64,000 nt of DNA from Arthrobacter sp. Soil764 (GTDB lineage Bacteria; Actinomycetota; Actinomycetes; Actinomycetales; Micrococcaceae). The stretch is from the NCBI RefSeq assembly GCF_001428075.1, contig NZ_LMSI01000003.1, forward strand, positions 89,251 through 153,250, in the 5' to 3' direction. Below the pieces are notes generated by a model. It had not been told where the DNA came from. It saw only the letters and a list, made by a program, of their open reading frames with translations, and ran no database searches. Below, piece after piece: positions 1 through 8,769 of this stretch. Each line of letters starts with the position of its first letter. The stretch's first letter is position 1. The position numbers and the translations under genes were made by a program.

Positions 1-321
1 CACGATGGTGAACCACAGCGTGAACTGGGCGGCCTTCCAGAACGCAGGCGAGGTCAGGACGGTGGCGAAATTCTGCCCGCCCACGAAGTTGCCGGTCTGG
101 AGCAGGTCTCCATCGTGCGTCGCCTGGATGGCCGCGTAGATCAGCGGGTAGCCGTGGATCAGGACAAGGAGGACCACGGAGGGAAGCAGGAGCCAAAAGA
201 AGGTCCTGGTGGCCTGGGCGGAGAGCTTGCTCTTGCGATTGCCGTGGGCGGTCCCGGATCCGCCGGGGGCAACCCCGCGGCGGGCCCGGGCAAAGCCGGA
301 CTCGGTGGTGGTGCTGGACAT
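1..321 (-). CDS. Sugar ABC transporter permease, MalF/UgpA type (3' end outside window)
   Basis: Inner-membrane subunit of a carbohydrate ABC importer. Only the first 107 codons are inside the window; the frame is open to base 1. The N-terminal ~30 residues are polar and basic, followed by a hydrophobic segment (about residues 38-60, FFWLLLPSVVLLVLIHGYPL) and then the periplasmic loop GNFVGGQNFATVLTSPAFWN, both typical of the MalF-like permease class. The start ATG lies 12 bp after the stop of the solute-binding protein gene, so the two are almost certainly one transcript. The partner second permease is expected just outside the window. Substrate is not readable from the sequence; the adjacent ROK repressor and Gfo/Idh enzymes point to a sugar or cyclitol. 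Confidence 0.85.
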   Translation of the reverse strand, partial: MSSTTTESGFARARRGVAPGGSGTAHGNRKSKLSAQATRTFFWLLLPSVVLLVLIHGYPLIYAAIQATHDGDLLQTGNFVGGQNFATVLTSPAFWKAAQFTLWFTIV

Positions 322-333
322 GGGCGGTCCGAC

Positions 334-1662
334 CTACTTCTTCAGGACGGATTCGAGGCCGGACTGGAAGGTCTGCAGGGCAGTCTTGGCGTCGGCCTTT
401 CCGGTGATGATGGTCTGGCTGAACTGGTTCAGTGCCTGCCCGCCGTCGAGGGCGGCGAGGTTGGCGTTGAGCCTGCTGCCCTGGGCGGCGAAGGTCTTGG
501 CGATGGGCTGCCAGTCCTTGACGATCTTGACGTTGTTGGGGTCGTTGGCGAACTCGGGAATCTCGGTGATCGACTTGAAGACCGGCAGGGCGGACATCAG
601 CTTCTTCTGCCACAGCTGCTTGAGCTGGCCCAGGTAGTACACCAGGAACTCTTCCGACGCCTCCTGGGACGGGGTGTTGGTGTACATCATGATGTTGTTC
701 GGGAAGACGATCGTTGCCTTGTCCCCGTGCGGGCCCTTGATGGGGTCGGCCACCAGCAGGTCGCCCGAGGTATCGCCCACGCGCTGCGGGACGTTCACCT
801 GGAACAGGCCGTAGCCGGCCTTGCCGTCCTTCCACTGCGCGGACATGTTGTCCGTGGTGTAGCTGACCGCTGCGGGGTCCACGATGCCGTTGGACACGAG
901 TTCCAGGACGAACTCCATGGCCTCCACGTTGCGGTCGTTCATCAGGTCAAGCTCGCCGTCCTTGTTCCAGACACCGCCGCCGTTGTTGACCATCATCATG
1001 ATCATGGAGTGGTTGGCGTAGTTGTTGCCCGCGCCGGCGCCGGTGGTGAAGCCGAACGCGCCCACCTTCTTCAGGGCCTTGCCGGCTTCCAGCAGCGACG
1101 GCCAGTCCGTGGGGAGGGCAACGTTCGCCTTCTCGAACAGCGACTTGCGGTACCAGAAGACGCGCATGTCCAGCTGCCACGGGACCGCCACGTAGCCCTT
1201 GTCCGACTTGAACGGGTCAAGCACCCCGGGCAGGAAGTCATCGAACTGGCCGTTGGCCTTCAGCTTCTCGATCACCTTGTCCGCGTAGGCGATCTGGCCC
1301 TGCTGCTCGAACTGGAACGCTTGGAAGCCGCCACCCGTGGAGACGGCCGGGCCCGTCTTTGAGGCGATCGCTGAGGAGAAGGTCTGGTAGAAGTTGTTCC
1401 ACTGGATGATCTGGTAGCTCGCCTTGGCGCCGTTGGCGCCGGAGAAGCCTTCCGCGATGCCCTTGGCAGCGTCGTTGTAGGCAGGGGTGGCCCAGGGCAT
1501 GTCCCAGAACTTAACGGTGCCGCCTGCTCCGCCTCCGCCTCCGCCCTGCGATGCCGATCCGCCCCCGCAGGCAGCGAGGAGGGGTGCTGCGGCAGCGGCA
1601 GCCGTCAGGCCCAGGAAGCCGCGCCGGTTGAAGGAACGGCGCTGTTCGGAAGATGCGTTCAT
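334..1662 (-). CDS. Extracellular sugar-binding lipoprotein of an ABC transporter (family 1)
   Basis: Captures the substrate outside the membrane and delivers it to the permease encoded next door. The 442-aa product opens with a twin-arginine motif (NRRGFLG, RR at residues 13-14), an alanine-rich hydrophobic stretch and a lipobox LAAC with Cys at residue 32, so it looks like a Tat-exported lipoprotein. The mature part has the length and W/Y/G-rich character of family 1 binding proteins (for example KFWDMPWATPAYND near residue 50, VPWQLDMRVFWYRKSLF around residue 160). A 113-bp gap separates it from the upstream oxidoreductase pair. Substrate unknown. Confidence 0.88.
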   Translation of the reverse strand: MNASSEQRRSFNRRGFLGLTAAAAAAPLLAACGGGSASQGGGGGGAGGTVKFWDMPWATPAYNDAAKGIAEGFSGANGAKASYQIIQWNNFYQTFSSAIASKTGPAVSTGGGFQAFQFEQQGQIAYADKVIEKLKANGQFDDFLPGVLDPFKSDKGYVAVPWQLDMRVFWYRKSLFEKANVALPTDWPSLLEAGKALKKVGAFGFTTGAGAGNNYANHSMIMMMVNNGGGVWNKDGELDLMNDRNVEAMEFVLELVSNGIVDPAAVSYTTDNMSAQWKDGKAGYGLFQVNVPQRVGDTSGDLLVADPIKGPHGDKATIVFPNNIMMYTNTPSQEASEEFLVYYLGQLKQLWQKKLMSALPVFKSITEIPEFANDPNNVKIVKDWQPIAKTFAAQGSRLNANLAALDGGQALNQFSQTIITGKADAKTALQTFQSGLESVLKK

Positions 1663-1775
1663 GATGTGTCCTTTCGGGACCGGCAGGCGTGATGCGCCGT
1701 TGATGCGGTCCTGCTCATCGTTGAGAGTGGAGGTGGGACTGGACTGCTGTTCAGGTTGCGTATCGGTGGGTTTGG

Positions 1776-2606
1776 TTACGTGTCAGCGAGGGTTGCGTAG
1801 AGGTCGGTCAGCCGGGCGAACCCGGCCAGATCGTCCGGCCGGGTGCCGGCGCCAAGATGGTCCTTCAGGCGCCGCCACGCCGACCGGTGGGCGGATTCGT
1901 AAAGCGTGGGAAGCAGGAGTTCGCCGTGGGTTCCGGTGACCCGGACTTCGGCCGGCCAGGCCGCGTCGGGATCCGGAACCTGGACGGCCACCCCGCCGTC
2001 GGCGGTGTAAAGGCGGATATCGACGCCGGCCGGGCGGGCCGCGGTCAGCACGCCCTGGGCGGTGAACGGTGCGCCGTTGGCCAGCCTGCCGGCCACGGTG
2101 TACCCCGTGGCGTCGCAGCGGAGGAGGAGCATTTCGTGGAGGGGACCGCTGACGGCCAGCAGCGCGGCCAGATGCTCGCCAAGGAGCCGCCGCGGGTCCG
2201 TGCCCGGAGCCGTCGCGGCAACACTGTCCAGCAGTGACGCGGTGCCCAGGGCGCTGCGCACTGCGTCACGGGCGTCGGGACCGTCGCCTTCCGCCACCAA
2301 CGCGGGATTGGAGGCCCAGCGGAGGTCCAGGACGACGGCGGTTCCTGCGGCGTTTGCCGCGGCGGCCAGTTCGCGGGTGTCCTCGGGGACCGGGTTGGCC
2401 ACCACGATGCCGCGGGCACCAGCGGCCACGGCGCGGCGGGCTTCGTCCGTCCAGCCGGGTTCGCCCGCAACCACCAGCACGTCGGCCGTGCTTTGCAGGT
2501 TCTTCGCCGCAGGTGCGAAGGTCGCGGGCAGTGAAGCCACCGTCTGGGTTACCGCCCCGGCTTCCCGGGCGGTGGGGGATGCCAAGACCGTGTACGGACC
2601 GCTCAT
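1776..2606 (-). CDS. Degenerate Gfo/Idh/MocA-like protein (putative pseudoenzyme)
   Basis: A 276-aa protein that aligns by eye with the second half of a Gfo/Idh/MocA oxidoreductase but lacks its hallmarks. There is no GxGxxG dinucleotide loop at the N-terminus, and the catalytic EKP tripeptide position reads ANP (residues 70-72, in GIVVANPVPEDTREL). The segment around residues 42-95 keeps the family's beta-alpha rhythm, and the C-terminal half keeps the sheet-like pattern ending in VTGTHGELLLPTLYES. The ATG overlaps the stop of the intact Gfo/Idh gene in an ATGA arrangement, implying translational coupling. I infer a non-catalytic partner or substrate-sensing subunit of the neighbouring enzyme. 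The family assignment is tentative because similarity is judged by eye only. Confidence 0.6.
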   Translation of the reverse strand: MSGPYTVLASPTAREAGAVTQTVASLPATFAPAAKNLQSTADVLVVAGEPGWTDEARRAVAAGARGIVVANPVPEDTRELAAAANAAGTAVVLDLRWASNPALVAEGDGPDARDAVRSALGTASLLDSVAATAPGTDPRRLLGEHLAALLAVSGPLHEMLLLRCDATGYTVAGRLANGAPFTAQGVLTAARPAGVDIRLYTADGGVAVQVPDPDAAWPAEVRVTGTHGELLLPTLYESAHRSAWRRLKDHLGAGTRPDDLAGFARLTDLYATLADT

Positions 2607-3697
2607 GCCGAAACTCCTGCTTTTTCCGCCGTGTCGGCCTGTCCTGGGGCACTGTCTACAGTTGCGTCCGCGATGGCGAGGGCAAAGGTGAGGTCGTCGA
2701 TCAGTGCCTGGGCGGAGGGCGCCTGGCGGGTTCCTTTGGCCAGCTCCGCCAGTTCACGCCATTCGCCCTCGTAGCCGTTATGCCCATAGGGGCCGAACGT
2801 GCGCGTTTCGCTGCCGCCGCGGCTGGTCAGCCTGGCGACCGCCGAACCGGCCTGGACGTAGGACGGCGTAAAGTCGATGTGCAATGCTGCATCATCCGCG
2901 ATTGCCTCAAAGGTCCATTCAGGCTTCCACGTGCTGTTCATGACGGCACGCAGTTCGATGACGCGGGTTGGGGTGCGGAGCGACACGGCGTAGCCGAACG
3001 GGCGGACGTGGAGCACCTGGAGGACCTCGATGTCCGCGAAGTCCGGGGTAAACCGGCGGACCAGGGGCAGGTCGTGGATGGCCAGGCCCATGATCCCGCC
3101 CCGAAGCGCGTTCTTGATGACGTTGATGTCCGAGTAGTTGGGCTCGCCGGCGGCGGGACGCGTGAGAATTTCGGTGGCGAAGTCCTCGAAGCGGGCATTG
3201 GGCGGCAGGACGATGGAGGAGCGGATGGTGTGGACCTGCTCCGGGAGGTCGCCCCAGTTCTGTTCCGCCGCGAGCCAGCCCGGATCAAAGGTGTGCATGG
3301 CGCCCACGACGATGGGTACGCCCGTTTCGCTGCTGACCGCCGAGATGCGCGCAGCTTCCCCGGCGTTCATTGCGAAGGGCTTTTCGCAGAGGACGGCTTG
3401 CTTCCCGGCCCTGCAGGCGGCGATGACCTGGTCAGCGTGGAACTGGTGGGGGCTGCAGATCGCTACGACGTCAACGGCCGGATCGTTCATCAGCGCATCC
3501 ATGCTGGTGCCGGCGGTTGCTCCGACGCGGGCCGCCACCGATGAGGCAACGGCAGGGTCCACATCCATGATGTGCCGGACTTCCAGGATGTCCTGGAGGC
3601 GTGCCAGGGCCGGGAGGTGGATGGCTTGGGTGACGGGCCCGGCGCCGAGGATGCCGACGCCGAGGGGGCGGTCTGCGGGCGCTGTGTCATGGGACAA
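2603..3697 (-). CDS. Gfo/Idh/MocA family NAD(P)-dependent oxidoreductase
   Basis: Predicted NAD(P)-dependent sugar or cyclitol dehydrogenase. The 364-aa product has the Rossmann loop GVGILGAG (Gly15, Gly18, Gly20), an acidic MDVDP after beta-2, SPHQFHADQ near residue 83, and the family's catalytic CEKPFAMN motif with Lys106. Length is normal. It is the first gene of the leftward sugar locus, coupled to the degenerate paralogue by a 4-bp overlap and followed by the ABC binding protein and permease. It probably acts on the imported compound. Transcription likely starts in the 239-bp gap shared with the divergent ROK regulator. Confidence 0.88.
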   Translation of the reverse strand: MSHDTAPADRPLGVGILGAGPVTQAIHLPALARLQDILEVRHIMDVDPAVASSVAARVGATAGTSMDALMNDPAVDVVAICSPHQFHADQVIAACRAGKQAVLCEKPFAMNAGEAARISAVSSETGVPIVVGAMHTFDPGWLAAEQNWGDLPEQVHTIRSSIVLPPNARFEDFATEILTRPAAGEPNYSDINVIKNALRGGIMGLAIHDLPLVRRFTPDFADIEVLQVLHVRPFGYAVSLRTPTRVIELRAVMNSTWKPEWTFEAIADDAALHIDFTPSYVQAGSAVARLTSRGGSETRTFGPYGHNGYEGEWRELAELAKGTRQAPSAQALIDDLTFALAIADATVDSAPGQADTAEKAGVSA

Positions 3698-3850
3698 GTT
3701 CAGTTACCTCTTTGTAAGCGGACTCTGGGATCTGGACGGACTCTGGTGCGTAAACGGGCTGCCTGTGGCGGCGGCGGTGCCGGGATCACTGCGGCTGATG
3801 TCCACCATCAGGTCCGCGAATGTGCCTTGAATCACAACGTAGAACTACTT

Positions 3851-3864
3851 TTGACGCACGTCAA
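3851..3864. promoter_or_regulatory. Candidate operator palindrome between the sugar locus and the ROK gene
   Basis: TTGACG-CA-CGTCAA, a perfect 6-bp inverted repeat with a 2-bp centre, lying within a looser CTTTTG...CAAAAG pair in the divergent intergenic region. It is placed to control the leftward sugar operon and possibly the ROK gene itself. The assignment to the ROK protein is inference from position. Confidence 0.45.
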
Positions 3865-3901
3865 GCAAAAGTTGTTTGTTGCGCGTCATTCTTCTGCCGT
3901 G

Positions 3902-3930
3902 ATGACAGCCGTAAGTAAGAGTGTTATGAC
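3902..3930 (+). promoter_or_regulatory. Promoter of the ROK regulator (leaderless architecture)
   Basis: A -35-like ATGACA (3902-3907), exactly 17 bp, then a -10-like TATGAC (3925-3930), followed by 6 nt and the ATG at 3937. Transcription would begin at the start codon, which agrees with the absence of a ribosome binding site before the gene. Confidence 0.55.
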
Positions 3931-3936
3931 TTAGAC

Positions 3937-5154
3937 ATGACTTCAGTGACGGGCAGGCAGGCCGGAAAAGACGCCGACGTCGGCAGCCTGTCGCGCGCCG
4001 GCGACCTCTTCCAGCTGTTGCGTGACGGCCAGGCCCGCACCCGCGCCGAGCTTGCCCTGAGTACGGGACTGGCCCGGTCAACGGTGGCCTCGCGGATCGA
4101 CGCGCTGATGCTGTCCGGCCTGGTGGGCCCTGCGGGCGAGGCGCTCTCCAGCGGCGGCAGGCCGCCGTCGCGCTTTGCCTTCAACCCGGCCGCCCGCCTG
4201 GTGCTGGCCGTGGACGTGGGCGCCACCCATGTCATCGTGGCGGTCACGGACCTCGGCGGAAACATCCTGGCCGAACACCGGCTGGCGCAGCAGGTGGCCG
4301 ACGGCCCGGAAGCGGTCCTGGACCAGGTGGTGGCGCAGGGCAAGGAGCTGCTGGCGTCCACCGGACGAAGCGTGGCCGAACTCGCCGGGATCGGCATTGG
4401 CCTGCCCGGGCCCGTGGAACATGACACGGGCAAGCCCGTCAAGCCGCCCATCATGCCCGGCTGGGACGGGTTCGACGTAGTCAGCTACGTCCAGCGGTCC
4501 CTGCCCGTGCACGTGCTGGTGGACAACGACGTGAACATCATGGCGTTGGGGGAGCAGTCCGCCCACTGGCCCGAACACAACAACTTCTTCTTCGTGAAGG
4601 TGGCTACCGGAATCGGCTCCGGCATCATCAGCAACGGGGAACTGCAGCGTGGCGCCAACGGCACGGCAGGCGACCTGGGGCACATACAGGTGGCGCGCGG
4701 CGCGGATGTCCTGTGTGCCTGTGGAAACTACGGGTGCCTGGAAGCGCTGGCGTCAGGTCCCGCCGTCGTGCGTTCCCTCCGGGACCAGGGGCTGGACGTG
4801 GCGAAGGGCGCGGACGTACTCCGGCTCGCCGCTGACGGCAACCTGCAGGCCATTCAGGCGCTGCGCCAGGCCGGCCGGGACATCGGCGAGGTGCTGGCCA
4901 CAGTGGTAAACCTGCTCAACCCGTCCGTCATTGTGGTGGGCGGCAGCGTCGGCGAGACGGGGGAGCACCTGGTGGCGGGCATCCGCGAGGTGGTGTACCG
5001 GCGCTCTCCGCCTCTGGCCACCTCGCACCTGCGCATCAACGGCTCGCGCGCCGGCAGCCAGGCGGCAGTCCTTGGTGCCAGCAAACTGGTCACCCAGTAT
5101 GTCCTCTCGCCGGCCGTCATCGAAGCAACGCTGGCAGGCGCCATCGCCGGGTAA
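3937..5154 (+). CDS. ROK-family (NagC/XylR-type) transcriptional repressor
   Basis: Sugar-responsive repressor. N-terminal winged helix (about residues 18-75: RAGDLFQLLRDGQARTRAEL then GLARSTVASRIDALMLSGL) is fused to a ROK sugar-kinase-like domain. The ROK zinc site is intact (His249, then Cys260, Cys262, Cys267 in CACGNYGC), as are the phosphate loop DVGATH (about 93-98) and the acidic residue of VDNDVN (Asp198). At 405 aa it has the usual ROK repressor length. The start ATG has no Shine-Dalgarno but sits 6 nt after a promoter -10. Divergent orientation to the Gfo/Idh-ABC operon suggests that operon is its target; the ligand is not deducible. Confidence 0.88.
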   Translation: MTSVTGRQAGKDADVGSLSRAGDLFQLLRDGQARTRAELALSTGLARSTVASRIDALMLSGLVGPAGEALSSGGRPPSRFAFNPAARLVLAVDVGATHVIVAVTDLGGNILAEHRLAQQVADGPEAVLDQVVAQGKELLASTGRSVAELAGIGIGLPGPVEHDTGKPVKPPIMPGWDGFDVVSYVQRSLPVHVLVDNDVNIMALGEQSAHWPEHNNFFFVKVATGIGSGIISNGELQRGANGTAGDLGHIQVARGADVLCACGNYGCLEALASGPAVVRSLRDQGLDVAKGADVLRLAADGNLQAIQALRQAGRDIGEVLATVVNLLNPSVIVVGGSVGETGEHLVAGIREVVYRRSPPLATSHLRINGSRAGSQAAVLGASKLVTQYVLSPAVIEATLAGAIAG

Positions 5155-5177
5155 CGCAGGGGATCCCCGCGTTACCC
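5149..5177. terminator. Bidirectional hairpin terminator between convergent genes
   Basis: Inverted repeat GGGTAACGC (5149-5157) / GCGTTACCC (5169-5177) enclosing GGGGATCCCC. The left arm contains the TAA stop of the ROK gene. It lies between the convergent ROK and GH13 genes and could end transcription from both sides; there is no pronounced T tract. Confidence 0.6.
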
Positions 5178-5189
5178 CGCTGCCTGGCT

Positions 5190-7466
5190 TTAGGCCTCCG
5201 CCTCCGCTTCGGGTGCTTCGGTCAGGATCAGCGCAGTCCCGCCGTAGGCGGGCAGCTCCAGGAAGAAGCTGTGCAGGTCATCCACCTGCCCCACGGTTTC
5301 GCCGCTGAACAGGTCCTTGACGTTGGCACCTGAGGGCAGCTCGTTGGACTGGATGCTGCCGGCGATGTCCTGCCCGGAGAAGTTGAGCGCCGTGACCTGC
5401 AGGGTCCCGTCCGTCAGCCTGTTGACCAGCACCAGTGCGCTGCGGTTGGAGACGTCCGGGACATCGAGCAAGGTCCCGGTGGCGATGCCGTTCTCTTCCC
5501 GCACGGTGAGGATGCGCTGCAGCCGGCGCGCGAACGACTCGGGGTCCTTCAGCTGGTCCGGCAGCGGGCCATAGAGGCTGCGGGCCCGCGGCATCCCTGA
5601 GGAGGAGGTGATTGCGTCCGGGCTGGTGCCCATGAGGTCGTGGGCGCCGCGGTTGATCCAGCGGGTGTCACCCTGCGAGGTCAGTTCCCGTACGCTGCTC
5701 CGGTCCAGGGCCAGGATGCCTGTGAGGTCCCAGCCGGACAGGGCAAAGACGCCGGGCTGCAGGGCGTTGTACATGGCCAGGAGCAGGTGGACGTCCCGGA
5801 TCTGGGCTTCCTGTTCCGGGGTGGTGGCGGACGGGTCCTTGATGCCCAGCGCAGCCATGATGAAGCTGACCGAGGTGCAGGCAATGCCGTTGGTGGTGAA
5901 GACGGCGTTGTAGGGCCCGTTCTCGCCGGTCAGCCGCTCACGCATGGTCTGCTGGATCTGTTCGGCCAGCTGGGCGCCGGTGAGTTCCTCGCCGTTGAGC
6001 TCGAACATCTCGTCCCGGTGCCCGGCGGCGAAGTGCAGGAGCTCGTAGGTGAGTTCGTCATGGTTCTGCAGTGCATGCACCAGCGAGGCCTGGTCCACAC
6101 CGATCTCCAGGGAAAGGCGGAGGGTCAGCCGCAGGAACTCGGTATCGGCCGTGATCAGGGAGTAGTGGTACGCGGGCCGGGTGATGAAGTCGTAGGAGAG
6201 GTCCGGGCCGGCGTCCGACGTTGCCTTGATGTCGTCGATGGTCAGGTTCAGCTCCTGGAAGGAGAACCCGCCCACCTTCCGGATCATGGAGCCGATGAGC
6301 TGGTTGGCTGCCTCGGACAGCGGATGCCCCTCGGACCAGCCGGGCTGTTCTTCGGCGCTCTTCTCCACGCCCAGGAAGCCGTTGGCATCAAGGCGCAGTG
6401 CGCCGGTGCCAAGGTCCACGAGCGAATGCAGGGCGTCGCCCACCACCAGGCGCATTCCCGCGAAGGTGGGGTCCAGCCAGTTGATGGAGGGCTGCCCGGC
6501 CTTGAAGTAGTGCAGGTAGACCCAGCGGCGGGTCTTGCCGGTGGTGTCCACGATGGGCCGGGTGGCGCTCCAGTTGGTCTCCTTCACTCCGGGTTCGTAG
6601 AAGATGACCCGCTGGAGCCGGCCGATGATGTAGCCGGCCTTCTGCAGCGCCTGCTCCGAGTCGGGGCTGAGATTGACCGAGTCGGCCCCCTCCGGGACGT
6701 CCGGGAGGAGGTGCCAGTCCTCTTCGGGGATGTCCACCATGTGGTAGATGCCGGGGTAGTCCCGGAAGTTCATCTCGGCCAGGCGGAAGTCCGCACCCTT
6801 GCCGGTGTGGCCCGGGACGATGTCGTCGATGACGGTGCCGTCGTGCTCAGCAGCCACCTCGCACATGCGGCGGAACTCCTCCTCGGTGCCGAAGACCGGA
6901 TCGATCGCCATGCTGATGCGGTCGAAGTGCCCGTCCACGCTGGGAGTGTGGGACCAGCCGCTGATGCCGCCGGCGAGCTTCACGGGGCCGGTGTGGATCC
7001 CGCGGATGCCGATCTCACGGAACGCCTTCCACATGGCCGGATCGCCCAGGGCGGAGAGGAACGACTGGCCGGTGGGGGTGATGAAGGACAGCGGGTAGGC
7101 GGTGAACCACACGGAGGCACGTTCGACGGCGGCCCGCGGGTTGGGATGGGCATACGAGTTTTGCCACATGCTGGCCTGGCCGGACAGCTGCCGCGCCAAC
7201 GTATTGGCGTCCCCGAGCATGGCCTGGTTGCGGAGCCAGTCCACGTAGGCCGCGTTCCTGCCGTCGAACTCGAAAGACGGCCTGCTGCCTACGAACTGGC
7301 GCCGGCGTGCGATGGGCCGCAGCGCCTTTGGCCTGGCTGCAAAGAACTGCTCGTCGAAATTGACGTCCAGTTCCGCTGACGGCTCCGCAGCGCCCGCTTC
7401 CACTTCCCCGTTGCCTGCGGCTGCATCCGCTTCCGAAGTGTTCCCGCTGGTGCCCGGCTCCCGCAT
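5190..7466 (-). CDS. GH13 trehalose synthase-like alpha-glucosyltransferase
   Basis: Likely acts on maltose/trehalose-type alpha-glucosides in the cytoplasm. The GH13 catalytic set is visible: nucleophile Asp360 in [12 protein letters not shown], acid/base Glu405 in FSFQELNL, and transition-state Asp470 in LQNHDELT, the last motif being trehalose-synthase-like. Region I is unusual, reading [10 protein letters not shown] where most GH13 enzymes have a DxxxNH pattern. I chose the ATG at 7466 (MREPGTSG) because AGAGGAGC precedes it at proper spacing; an upstream in-frame ATG at 7529 lacks a site. That gives 758 aa with an acidic, disordered-looking first 40 residues. No maltokinase domain and no glgE, treY or treZ neighbours are present. 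The substrate is uncertain. Confidence 0.78.
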   Translation of the reverse strand: MREPGTSGNTSEADAAAGNGEVEAGAAEPSAELDVNFDEQFFAARPKALRPIARRRQFVGSRPSFEFDGRNAAYVDWLRNQAMLGDANTLARQLSGQASMWQNSYAHPNPRAAVERASVWFTAYPLSFITPTGQSFLSALGDPAMWKAFREIGIRGIHTGPVKLAGGISGWSHTPSVDGHFDRISMAIDPVFGTEEEFRRMCEVAAEHDGTVIDDIVPGHTGKGADFRLAEMNFRDYPGIYHMVDIPEEDWHLLPDVPEGADSVNLSPDSEQALQKAGYIIGRLQRVIFYEPGVKETNWSATRPIVDTTGKTRRWVYLHYFKAGQPSINWLDPTFAGMRLVVGDALHSLVDLGTGALRLDANGFLGVEKSAEEQPGWSEGHPLSEAANQLIGSMIRKVGGFSFQELNLTIDDIKATSDAGPDLSYDFITRPAYHYSLITADTEFLRLTLRLSLEIGVDQASLVHALQNHDELTYELLHFAAGHRDEMFELNGEELTGAQLAEQIQQTMRERLTGENGPYNAVFTTNGIACTSVSFIMAALGIKDPSATTPEQEAQIRDVHLLLAMYNALQPGVFALSGWDLTGILALDRSSVRELTSQGDTRWINRGAHDLMGTSPDAITSSSGMPRARSLYGPLPDQLKDPESFARRLQRILTVREENGIATGTLLDVPDVSNRSALVLVNRLTDGTLQVTALNFSGQDIAGSIQSNELPSGANVKDLFSGETVGQVDDLHSFFLELPAYGGTALILTEAPEAEAEA

Positions 7467-7547
7467 AAGCTCCTCTTTCCATTGCTCGTTTCCGTGCTGG
7501 CATGGATGCTCAAAAGACCCCTTGCCCAAGGAAAGGTACCCAGGGCA

Positions 7548-8768
7548 TCAGGGAGTATTCGGCGTCCCCTCTCCCGATGCTACTGCGCGGCGGGGCTGGT
7601 GGAAGGGACAAACGTGCCCGGGCTGGAGGATGCTTTCTCCGATGTCCCGGCCAATCTGCTGGAGGATGGCGGCGGAGAGCCGGGGGTCCTTGGCGGAATT
7701 CCGGCTGGTGTAGTCAGCCAGGGCATACACCCGGCTCAGGGACAGGTCTGCCCACCGTTCACGGGGCAGCAGGGAGCGACCAGCCACCGCGATGATGGGG
7801 CGCCCCCCGGAACGGCGGGCCACGGCGGCCGGTAGTTTGCCGGCGAGGGTCTGCAGGTCGATGCTGCCTTCACCCGTGATGACCACATCGCAGGTGTCCC
7901 TGCGCGTATCGAAATCCAGCAGGTCCAGAAAGAAGTCCGCTCCAGAAACCTGCCGTGCGCCGAGCAGGAGGCAGGCGTAGCCTATTCCGCCGGCGCTGCC
8001 GGCTCCTTCATGGCGGGCCAGTTCGGGGCCGGAGGCAAATCCTGCGTCTGCCATCCTTGCCACGAAGTGCACCAGTCCGGCATCGAGGCCCGCCACGTCC
8101 GCCGGCACTGCCCCCTTTTGTGGTCCAAAGACGGCCGCGGCACCGTAAGGACCGGTCAGGGGATTGGAGACGTCGCTGGCCACGATCAGTTCAGCCGCCG
8201 CCAGGCCGGGAATGGGGAAGCCCTGGACTGAGTGGATCCGGGACAGGGCCTGCCCTGTCCCTTCCAGCTGGCTGCCATCAGCGTCGGTAAAGGTGTAGCC
8301 CAGGGCGGACAGCATCCCCATCCCGCCGTCGGTGCTGGCACTACCGCCCAGCGCCAGCACGATCCGCGCCGGCGCCAGGCTGAGCGCGAAGCGGATGGCC
8401 TCGCCGAATCCGCGGCTGGAGGAGTTGAGCGCGTCAAGGGCGCCGTGGGGCAGGAGCGAGATCCCGCAGGTGTTGGCAACTTCCACGACAGCGGTCACGC
8501 CATCGAAGGCAATGGACGCCTGCACTTGCTGCCCTGTTGGTCCGGTGACCTGGCAGGTGTGCCGGGCGAAGCCTGCCGAGACCGCGGCGTCCACGCTGCC
8601 GTCGCCGCCGTCGGCCAGTGGCAGAAGGTCGCACTGGACGGCCCGGCCGGCCCCGGCGGTGGACCGGAGCCCCGCCGCCAGGGCCTGGCCCACCTCACCT
8701 GCAGTCAGGCTGCCCTTGAACTTGTCCGGCGCGATGAGGGCACGGACGGGAGGTGTGAAGGTGGACAT
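7548..8768 (-). CDS. Glycerate kinase (GarK/GlxK type)
   Basis: Phosphorylates D-glycerate with ATP. The product begins with the family signature APDKFKGSLTA near residue 12 and contains ADGGDGS, a glycine-rich ALGGSASTDGGMG segment and VITGEGSIDLQTLAGK, all characteristic of class II glycerate kinases. The length of 406 aa is slightly long, with an odd polar tail (CPFHQPRRAVASGEG). The start ATG at 8768 lies 1 bp after the dctA stop. As third enzyme of the tartrate cluster it would take the D-glycerate released by the dehydrogenase into glycolysis. The GH13 gene follows 81 bp downstream and may share read-through. Confidence 0.88.
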   Translation of the reverse strand: MSTFTPPVRALIAPDKFKGSLTAGEVGQALAAGLRSTAGAGRAVQCDLLPLADGGDGSVDAAVSAGFARHTCQVTGPTGQQVQASIAFDGVTAVVEVANTCGISLLPHGALDALNSSSRGFGEAIRFALSLAPARIVLALGGSASTDGGMGMLSALGYTFTDADGSQLEGTGQALSRIHSVQGFPIPGLAAAELIVASDVSNPLTGPYGAAAVFGPQKGAVPADVAGLDAGLVHFVARMADAGFASGPELARHEGAGSAGGIGYACLLLGARQVSGADFFLDLLDFDTRRDTCDVVITGEGSIDLQTLAGKLPAAVARRSGGRPIIAVAGRSLLPRERWADLSLSRVYALADYTSRNSAKDPRLSAAILQQIGRDIGESILQPGHVCPFHQPRRAVASGEGTPNTP

Positions 8769-8769
8769 G

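Noticed and set aside
115..1362. Long plus-strand frame opposite the sugar-binding protein
   Set aside because: Antisense of a recognised lipoprotein gene with no domain features; typical high-GC shadow.
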